Below are positions 24,178 to 28,938 of a stretch of 28,938 nucleotides of DNA, piece after piece. The DNA comes from Verrucomicrobiales bacterium (GTDB lineage: Bacteria > Verrucomicrobiota > Verrucomicrobiae > Limisphaerales > UBA1100). The DNA lies in NCBI GenBank assembly GCA_002721895.1, contig PBLV01000003.1, forward strand, positions 44,877 through 73,814, read 5' to 3'. A program made the translations under genes and the position numbers. The notes below the pieces were generated by a model. The model had not been told where the DNA came from. It made no database searches and saw only the letters and a list, made by a program, of their open reading frames with translations. The number at the start of each line of letters is the position of its first letter. Within the stretch, counting starts at the first letter, position 1.

Positions 24178-24469
24178 AAACACATCCCACTCTTTTCCGC
24201 AATTTACCTATTGGAACCTGTGGATCTTGGAAATTCTTCGGATTGAGTTCAGAGATGGCTCAGAGAATTAGTCGTGGAGACAACTGTGTAATCTGTGTCG
24301 AGATTTGTGAGATCTCCCGATAGTCCAGCGCCTTTAATTCCTGCTGTGTCAGGTCATCGAGCTTAAACTCACGCCCCTCGCAAGTACCCCATCCTCTTCC
24401 GAGATCACCTTGACCCCTCCACCTTGGACAGGCTAAACTCCATATTGCAGTGACCTGAATGGCCAAGCA
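24178..24469. other. Intergenic stretch upstream of the DUF1501 gene
   Basis: No supported gene. Near 24246-24265 is TTCAGAGATGGCTCAGAGAA, which resembles the TTCAGAGAAGCTCAGAGGA core of repeat R and the TTCAGAGGGTGGTCAG just after the tRNA (22382-22397). A minus-strand open frame (24260-24466) ends in a helical-looking stretch but matches no family I know. Confidence 0.45.
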
Positions 24470-25930
24470 ATGCTAACCATCACCGACCAAAGATTTGCCC
24501 AAGGCTCAGCGGGCATGAGGCGCCGCGATTTCCTCCGTATCGGCAGCCTCGGCGGCCTCGCCTTGCCAGGATTGCTCGCCACGCGATCCCAGGCCGCGAT
24601 GGACCAGAGCGTCTTCAAAAACAAATCCGTCGTCTTTCTATTTCTGCAAGGCGGACCGCCTCAGATCGAAACCTTCGATCCAAAACTTGACGTTGCCAGC
24701 GACAACCGCAGTTGCACCGGCGAAGTCCGAACCAGTCTCCCAGGCGTCTGGTTTGGCGGCACTCTCTCCCGGTTGGCCCAAAGAGCCGATCGGTTAGCCG
24801 TGGTGCGGTCCTTCGCCACCAATGATGGTAGCCACAATCATCTCCCCATTCTGACCGGCCGGCATCCATCGGGTGCGGCGATGGCCGCCATGTGCGCGCT
24901 TGGCTCCGGCGCCTTTCATCCCGTGACCGGTATGCCAATGAATACCGTTATCGTACCGGAGGCCGTCCAGCCCGGTCTTAAGCTGGGTTCACCGACGCCA
25001 ACGTTCGGACTTCCCCGAATCAAACAGCAAGTGGCCGGGGCAGGCGGTCTCGGGAGTCCCAACAAGGGACTCGTTCTGGACGGTAGTCTGGACCAGTTGA
25101 GTAATTTTGATTTAAAGGTGCCCCGCGACCGTTTTACTGATCGGTTTCAGCTCTTGGGACAACTCGATGGCTTGAAACGCCGAATGGATCGAGCCGGCGA
25201 AGTGAACGCAATGAGCCAGGTTGAACGGCAGGCGCACGACCTGCTGCTGCGCGGTGTTTCCGATGCATTTGACCTGTCCAGGGAAGATCCGAAAACCATC
25301 GCGCGATACGATACCAGCCATCTGTTCCGTATGGCGGATTACCACGAAGGCGGTAAGTACTTTCTGTATAACGGCAAGAAAAAATTGGTCGACCAGGCTC
25401 GTTGGACGAATTTGTTGGGCAAGGAGATGCTCCTGGCCCGACGTCTATGCGAAGCGGGATGCGGATTCGTAACCGTGGTTGATTCCAGTTGGGACTTTCA
25501 TGGAGGAGGCGCCAATAATCCCGGCACCCTAGTTGGCATGCAAACATTGGGAGCCCAGATGGATCACGCGGTGGCCGCCTTTCTTGACGACGTTAAGGCG
25601 CGTGGCCTTAGCGACCAGATACTGCTGATTGTAACGGGCGAAATGGGACGCTCGCCGATCAAAAAGAATCGGGACGCCGGAACGGATCATCACGGCGCCT
25701 TGACTCCGCTTTTGATCGCGGGAGGCGGCTTGAAAATGGGACAGGTAATCGGTCGATCCGACCGAACGGGCAGTCGTCCTGCCTCCGAACCTTATGGCCC
25801 AGAAAACCTCTTGGGCACCGTGCTCCACACTATGTTTGACGCCGCAAAACTTCGCGTCTCGCCAGACTTGCTTCCAGTCGAAGTCACCAAAGCAATCCTC
25901 GACTACGAACCTATCAAAGAGTTGTTTTAA
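24470..25930 (+). CDS. Tat-exported DUF1501 protein
   Basis: A 486-residue member of the DUF1501 family, an alkaline-phosphatase/sulfatase-like fold very common in Planctomycetes and Verrucomicrobia; no activity is established. The Tat signal is RRRDFLRIGSLGGLALPGLLATRSQA (about 17-42). Family markers are SVVFLFLQGGPPQIETFDPKLD, GSHNHLPILTGRHPSG, CEAGCGFVTVVDSSWDFHGG, LIVTGEMGRSPIKKNRDAGTDHHG and PYGPENLLGTVLHTMFD. The usual genomic partner, a DUF1549/DUF1553 cytochrome-like protein directly upstream, is absent. The ATG at 24470 gives the typical 'MLTI...RRDFL' start; no good Shine-Dalgarno is visible. It is the only intact gene of island module 2, in the opposite orientation to the other cargo genes, and its base composition is closer to the chromosome than that of the ankyrin gene. 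Confidence 0.9.
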   Translation: MLTITDQRFAQGSAGMRRRDFLRIGSLGGLALPGLLATRSQAAMDQSVFKNKSVVFLFLQGGPPQIETFDPKLDVASDNRSCTGEVRTSLPGVWFGGTLSRLAQRADRLAVVRSFATNDGSHNHLPILTGRHPSGAAMAAMCALGSGAFHPVTGMPMNTVIVPEAVQPGLKLGSPTPTFGLPRIKQQVAGAGGLGSPNKGLVLDGSLDQLSNFDLKVPRDRFTDRFQLLGQLDGLKRRMDRAGEVNAMSQVERQAHDLLLRGVSDAFDLSREDPKTIARYDTSHLFRMADYHEGGKYFLYNGKKKLVDQARWTNLLGKEMLLARRLCEAGCGFVTVVDSSWDFHGGGANNPGTLVGMQTLGAQMDHAVAAFLDDVKARGLSDQILLIVTGEMGRSPIKKNRDAGTDHHGALTPLLIAGGGLKMGQVIGRSDRTGSRPASEPYGPENLLGTVLHTMFDAAKLRVSPDLLPVEVTKAILDYEPIKELF

Positions 25931-25954
25931 AAGCCTTTACGCGGCAGGAATTAA

Positions 25955-26032
25955 ATCACCAGAAGGTGCGACACGAACAAGGACACAAAACTCACGCTTG
26001 AAGAACTGAAGAATCGCCTGCTCAAGGACTAA
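25955..26032 (+). pseudogene. Relic C-terminus of an EF-hand protein
   Basis: In one frame the sequence reads DTNKDTKLTLEELKNRLLKD then stop. The first 12 residues fit an EF-hand calcium loop (D1, N3, D5, T9, E12), with the usual Gly6 replaced by Thr. Directly upstream in this frame is a TAA (25952-25954), and there is no start codon, so only the tail of a gene remains. Its last codons form the left arm of the hairpin CAAGGACT/AGTCCTTG (26023-26030 with 26041-26048) that precedes att-like site 2. Confidence 0.55.
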
Positions 26033-26053
26033 ACTCGAGGAGTCCTTGTTCGT

Positions 26054-26068
26054 TGGGCTCGATTCCCA
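26054..26068. repeat. Internal tRNA T-arm-like site 2 (degenerate att)
   Basis: TGGGCTCGATTCCCA has one mismatch to the tRNA T-arm. The following AAACACAT matches site 1, while the preceding TGTTCGT matches the terminal site at 27263, so site 2 shares a flank with each. It is preceded by an 8-bp perfect hairpin (26023-26048) and followed 13 nt later by the stop codon of the sialidase-like gene. Confidence 0.65.
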
Positions 26069-26081
26069 AAACACATTCTGC

Positions 26082-26997
26082 TCAGTTGTTTTCTGCCAGG
26101 AGTTGTTTGGGTTTCGGCGTGTTGAGCGTGCGCGTGATTCGAAACACCCCAGCCGGGCCATTGGGGTGGCCGATGTAGATAAAGATATGTTGCACGTTGC
26201 GTTTCTTATCAATGATGGCACCCGCAGGATGGAAACCGTCGGCGACTGAATAAAATCCTCCTTTACGAGCTAGTAGGCGACATTCACGGCGCCATTGGCC
26301 GGTAGCCCAGTCCTTGGGATCGATGCTCCAGAGCCAAAGCTGCATGCGGTGGCGCTCGGAGCGGACGATTTCCAGCCGCTTGGTAACGGGATTAAAGGAG
26401 AGGTCAACCGTGTCGACCAGACGCGGGTCCTGCAGGTTGGTTTTCTGGACAATGGGTTTTTGGCCGGGCACCCAGCTCATTTGTCGATGGGCGCGCACTT
26501 GGTTTTGATCACGTGTTACAAACCGGTAATGGCCATCGTGCAACAGTGCTGCCGGTTCGTATTGCTTGAAACCAACCGGATGTTCCTCAGCCTTCCAGGT
26601 CGCGCCGCCATCAAGAGAGCTGAGAGCCACGAGTTTTTCAGAGTACTTATGGTATTGATCGACCTCGCCAAACCAGTTTCCAAAAACCAAGAGGCCGTGC
26701 TTTGGCTCGGTGGCCGGGAATACGCCGGTGCATCACGATGAGTGTGTCCTTGGTCATCGTTGCCACCGGCCAGCCGTAATGGTTGCAGTCGCCTGGAGGA
26801 TTCACCGGCAAATTCACCGGTGCCACTTCAATCAAACCCTGTCTTGCGCCTTTCGTCCAAACGGCCGTCTGTGTATCAGATACTCCCAACAATTTCTGCG
26901 CGAAGGCATCCAGCTGGGGTGCTTGTGACACGGCAGCTTGGCTCATCGCCGTTGAGGTAAAGGCAAACAGAATGTATATGGGTGCCATGGATATCAT
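26082..26997 (-). pseudogene. Sialidase-like (BNR/Asp-box) protein, frameshifted
   Basis: Two overlapping minus-strand frames make up one protein. The first (from 26997) has a short signal-like start (MISMAPIYILFAFTSTAMSQA) and continues through TAVWTKGARQGLIEVAPVNLPVNPPGDCNHYGWPVATMTKDTLIVMHRRIPGH. The second continues with LLVFGNWFGEVDQYHKYSEKLVALSSLDGGATWKAEEHP to the stop at 26082. The Asp-box S-x-D-x-G-x-T-W is SLDGGATW, and the later beta-propeller text (HDGHYRFVTRDQN, GGFYSVADGFHPAG) fits an exo-alpha-sialidase-like family. The shift of one base falls between about 26647 and 26722. A sequencing error cannot be excluded. If functional it would act on glycosides outside the cell, like the neighbouring SASA esterase. 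Confidence 0.7.
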
Positions 26998-27262
26998 TGG
27001 ATGTTGATTTTTCCTTTCATTGCTCGAGAGAGAGCTACCCCACCATCCTGATTCAGAGAAGTTCAGAGGATCATCACTTCAATTCCACAGTGCTCCAGAA
27101 TTCCCCCGAGAAACACAGAGATTCACTGAAACGAAGAATCCCACACACCAACAACACTCTAAACATAGGGAGAACATTGGGAGAATTGGGTCTCTCAGGA
27201 TTTTCTGAGTGATCAGTGTGAAGAGCTGTAATTCCCCTGAAAACAGGGGATTTGATGTTCGT
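26998..27262. other. Non-coding stretch with repeat R copy 2 and a hairpin before the terminal att copy
   Basis: No gene seen. It contains module repeat R copy 2 (27035-27125) and the perfect hairpin CCCCTG-AAAA-CAGGGG (27234-27249), 13 nt before the 28-bp att copy. Confidence 0.5.
27035..27125. repeat. Module repeat R, copy 2 (upstream of the sialidase-like gene)
   Basis: Aligns with 24020-24110 as described there. It begins 38 nt upstream of the sialidase-like start codon. Confidence 0.65.
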
Positions 27263-27290
27263 TGGGTTCGATTCCCATCACCCGCTCCAG
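27263..27290. repeat. Right attachment site: exact 28-bp copy of the tRNA-Gly 3' end
   Basis: Identical to 22310-22337, including the encoded CCA and one further base, but with no tRNA 5' half upstream. The sequence on its left (TGTTCGT) is shared with internal site 2. One base to its right begins the stop codon of the SASA esterase gene. Confidence 0.8.
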
Positions 27291-27291
27291 C

Positions 27292-28938
27292 TTAATCGTT
27301 TTGGCAATTCGCAGGCTGAATGGGGACTTCACAGAAGGTCAGTGCGGCGATGTTGTTTGAGCCTCGGATGATGGCTTGGTCCTGCTTCCATTTGCCGCCC
27401 CGGACGTAGGTGAGGGTCTTGGCCGTCGAGGGTTCGGCCAGTTTCAAGGTGATGATTTTTCCGGCGCCGCCAACGGCGGTGAGCTTAGCGGGGTCGTTAT
27501 CGAGATAAAACCGTCCGGCGATTTGCTCGTCCCATTTTACGTTTTGGTCGAAGACCAGTTTGATTTCATCTTTTCCGGCATTGGCGTACGAAACGCTCCG
27601 GATATTCGGCGGGGTGACGGAGGTTTTTGGTTTCGCGCCGTAGTTGTGTTTGTTCACCAGCGGGAACAGTTGCCGGGCCATTGCCGCATAGCCTTCCGGC
27701 GGATGATGGCAGCCGCCGCCCGGCCGGATGCCGAGGGTGGACATGATGCTCATGTTGGAGAACCGCTCGGGCAATCGGCGCTGCTGCTCGCGCAACCGGT
27801 CGTTCTCCACCGACCGGCTGCCGCAGGCCCCCGGCCAGATCTGGTGGATGTAATAGTGCTTGATGTTCGGGTAGTCGTGCTTCCAGGCGGCCGTCATGCG
27901 GATGAACAAATCCTGATAATTCACCCAGCCGAAAGTGCCGGTCGCGCCTGACTCGCCCTGGTCGTTTTCTCCCTGATGCCAGAGCACGGCGCGAACTCCG
28001 TGCGTCAGCTTGGCCTGCTGCATTCGCCACAACAGCCTGCCGTAGATGGTGGTCACGTCCGTCGGGTCCGCCTCGTTGCGCTGATGCTGGTCGACCCGGG
28101 TTCCACCCTGCGCGCCATTGATGATGCAGATGGGAAGCTTGTGCTTCTCGATGAGCAGCTTGCCCAGCTCAACGCCCCAGTAGCCAATCTGAAAATGGTG
28201 ATGGTTTGGGCCGCCGTTGAACGACAGGGCGTTGCCCCAGACCGCGTCCCGGGCCCGATCCTTGTTCGTGCTCGGGGTGCCAAAGCTGCGCAGCCATGGG
28301 CTCCGGTACGGATGGACAACCCGGTCGTCCGTCCAGGCTTCGGCATTGGACTGGCCCTGAATGATATAGACGTCACCGCAGGCCAGATCATCGGCCTTGT
28401 GCAGAATGGTCTCGCGGCCGGCCCGCACGATGCCAAGCTCGGTGCGATAGGTGATGAGCCCCGCTTTTAGTTTTGCTGAAAAAGCGTATTTCATGCCCTG
28501 GCAAATCGTCTGCCGTTGCGTGTCGATCAGCTTGTCGTCGGCATAAAGCCTCAGGAACACGGTATCGGCCGTTTCCTTAAGCGTGCCCCTGTAGTGAAGG
28601 GTCCCCTGCCCGTTCCCGTCGCGCGCATAGAACTGGTGGTCCACCGGCTTCTCCTCGGCGGCCGGAATGCGTTTCACCCATGCATCCTGTTTCGGCTCGG
28701 AAACGGTGAGGCCGACGGAACGCGATACGGTGGCCCCGCCATTGTCGAGGGCGAGTTTGACGGTCAGGGCGCCGCTGTTCTGCGCCCGCTTCAACACCAG
28801 CTTCCCCGCCTCGGCTTTGCTGATCGTGGCCATGCCCGAAACCGTCCATGAGTAGTTCAGGTCACTGGCGCCTTTCGACTTCATCTCGGCCAAGTTGCTG
28901 ATGGAAGGCGCGATCACCAGCTCGTCCCTGCCGTTCCA
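27292..28938 (-). CDS. SASA-domain esterase (sialate O-acetylesterase-like), N-terminus outside window
   Basis: 548 residues lie in the window and the frame stays open to the right edge (WNGRDELVIAPS... before the first possible start), so the gene begins beyond it. The core is an SGNH-type SASA domain: the nucleophile Ser in DVYIIQGQSNAEAW, the GAQGGTRVDQH block, the RAVLWHQGENDQGES block, and the catalytic His region GGGCHHPPEGYAAMA. An N-terminal beta-rich region of about 150 residues (SWTVSGMATISKAEAGKLVLKRAQ...) and a C-terminal beta-domain flank it. It probably removes O-acetyl groups from sialic acids or acetylated polysaccharides outside the cell. It is GC-rich like the chromosome. 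The stop codon TAA (27292-27294) begins one base after the right att copy, so excision of the island would put this gene's end against the tRNA 3' end. Confidence 0.88.
   Translation of the reverse strand, partial: WNGRDELVIAPSISNLAEMKSKGASDLNYSWTVSGMATISKAEAGKLVLKRAQNSGALTVKLALDNGGATVSRSVGLTVSEPKQDAWVKRIPAAEEKPVDHQFYARDGNGQGTLHYRGTLKETADTVFLRLYADDKLIDTQRQTICQGMKYAFSAKLKAGLITYRTELGIVRAGRETILHKADDLACGDVYIIQGQSNAEAWTDDRVVHPYRSPWLRSFGTPSTNKDRARDAVWGNALSFNGGPNHHHFQIGYWGVELGKLLIEKHKLPICIINGAQGGTRVDQHQRNEADPTDVTTIYGRLLWRMQQAKLTHGVRAVLWHQGENDQGESGATGTFGWVNYQDLFIRMTAAWKHDYPNIKHYYIHQIWPGACGSRSVENDRLREQQRRLPERFSNMSIMSTLGIRPGGGCHHPPEGYAAMARQLFPLVNKHNYGAKPKTSVTPPNIRSVSYANAGKDEIKLVFDQNVKWDEQIAGRFYLDNDPAKLTAVGGAGKIITLKLAEPSTAKTLTYVRGGKWKQDQAIIRGSNNIAALTFCEVPIQPANCQND

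Larger units (their letters stand above)
22337..27290. mobile_element. tRNA-Gly-anchored island made of three single-gene modules, no integrase visible
   Basis: The segment is bounded by a 28-bp exact direct repeat of the tRNA-Gly 3' end and cut internally by two degenerate copies (24163-24177, 26054-26068). Module 1 (22337-24177) carries the AT-rich ankyrin gene. Module 2 (24178-26068) carries the DUF1501 gene and an EF-hand relic. Module 3 (26069-27290) carries a frameshifted sialidase-like gene. Each downstream copy is preceded by a short perfect hairpin. In modules 1 and 3 the cargo gene runs toward its left att copy. No tyrosine recombinase is encoded here, so mobilisation would need one supplied in trans. 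Repeated integration at one tRNA, with older copies pushed away and decaying, fits the pattern. Confidence 0.65.

Noticed and set aside
24150..24192. A second tRNA gene at the T-arm-like site 1
   Set aside because: The T-arm and a correctly spaced CCA are present, but no D arm, anticodon arm or paired acceptor strand can be found upstream.
22337..27290. Classical integron with attC sites
   Set aside because: No IntI gene, and the recurring sites match a tRNA T-arm rather than the attC core sequences.

Overview
The window looks like chromosomal DNA of a Verrucomicrobiota (PVC superphylum) bacterium, probably an environmental member near the Pedosphaera/Limisphaerales group. The clues are gene families typical of PVC genomes: a secreted beta-propeller/HEAT/cytochrome c 'membrane-bound dehydrogenase', a Tat-exported DUF1501 protein, a DUF1080 glycan hydrolase-like protein, a leucine-rich-repeat lipoprotein, a BNR sialidase-like protein and a SASA-type esterase. 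Most of the window is GC-rich, and long open frames opposite the real genes are common shadows.

Layout: (i) 1-8.1 kb is core metabolism and information processing: aldehyde dehydrogenase (cut by the window edge), a BASS-family transporter coupled to a pterin dehydratase, a DCC/DUF393 protein, ribosomal protein L31 type B, release factor 1 (prfA), a HAD phosphatase, a PerM/AI-2E-type permease, proC, a family 4 uracil-DNA glycosylase and a small Cys-rich protein. (ii) 8.07-8.34 kb is non-coding and holds a promoter-like pair, nested inverted repeats and a strong intrinsic terminator, so it is probably an RNA gene. (iii) 8.34-12.0 kb is a minus-strand run of exported proteins (PHP metallohydrolase, metallo-beta-lactamase fold, DUF1080, LRR lipoprotein). 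(iv) 12.0-12.8 kb is mostly non-coding with three strong hairpins, two of them terminator-like. (v) 12.8-16.7 kb holds the large cytochrome-c dehydrogenase and a lipoprotein. (vi) 16.8-22.0 kb is a plus-strand run: DNA polymerase III delta' (holB), aroQ, accB, accC, thiE-like and a PfkB kinase. accB and accC provide the biotin carrier and carboxylase of acetyl-CoA carboxylase.

(vii) 22.26-27.29 kb is the most unusual part. An intact tRNA-Gly(CCC) at 22263-22336 is followed about 5 kb later by an exact 28-bp copy of its 3' end (27263-27290), the signature of integration at a tRNA gene. Two degenerate T-arm-like copies lie between (24163-24177 and 26054-26068). They divide the segment into three single-gene modules: an AT-rich GYF-membrane-ankyrin protein, a DUF1501 protein with a relic EF-hand fragment, and a frameshifted sialidase-like gene. 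Each downstream T-arm copy is preceded by a short perfect hairpin. A diverged repeat of about 90 bp lies just upstream of two of the cargo genes. No integrase is visible. I interpret this as a tRNA-anchored array of minimal, recombinase-less elements built by repeated integration. (viii) 27.29 kb to the end is a SASA-domain esterase running off the window; its stop codon begins 1 nt after the terminal att copy.
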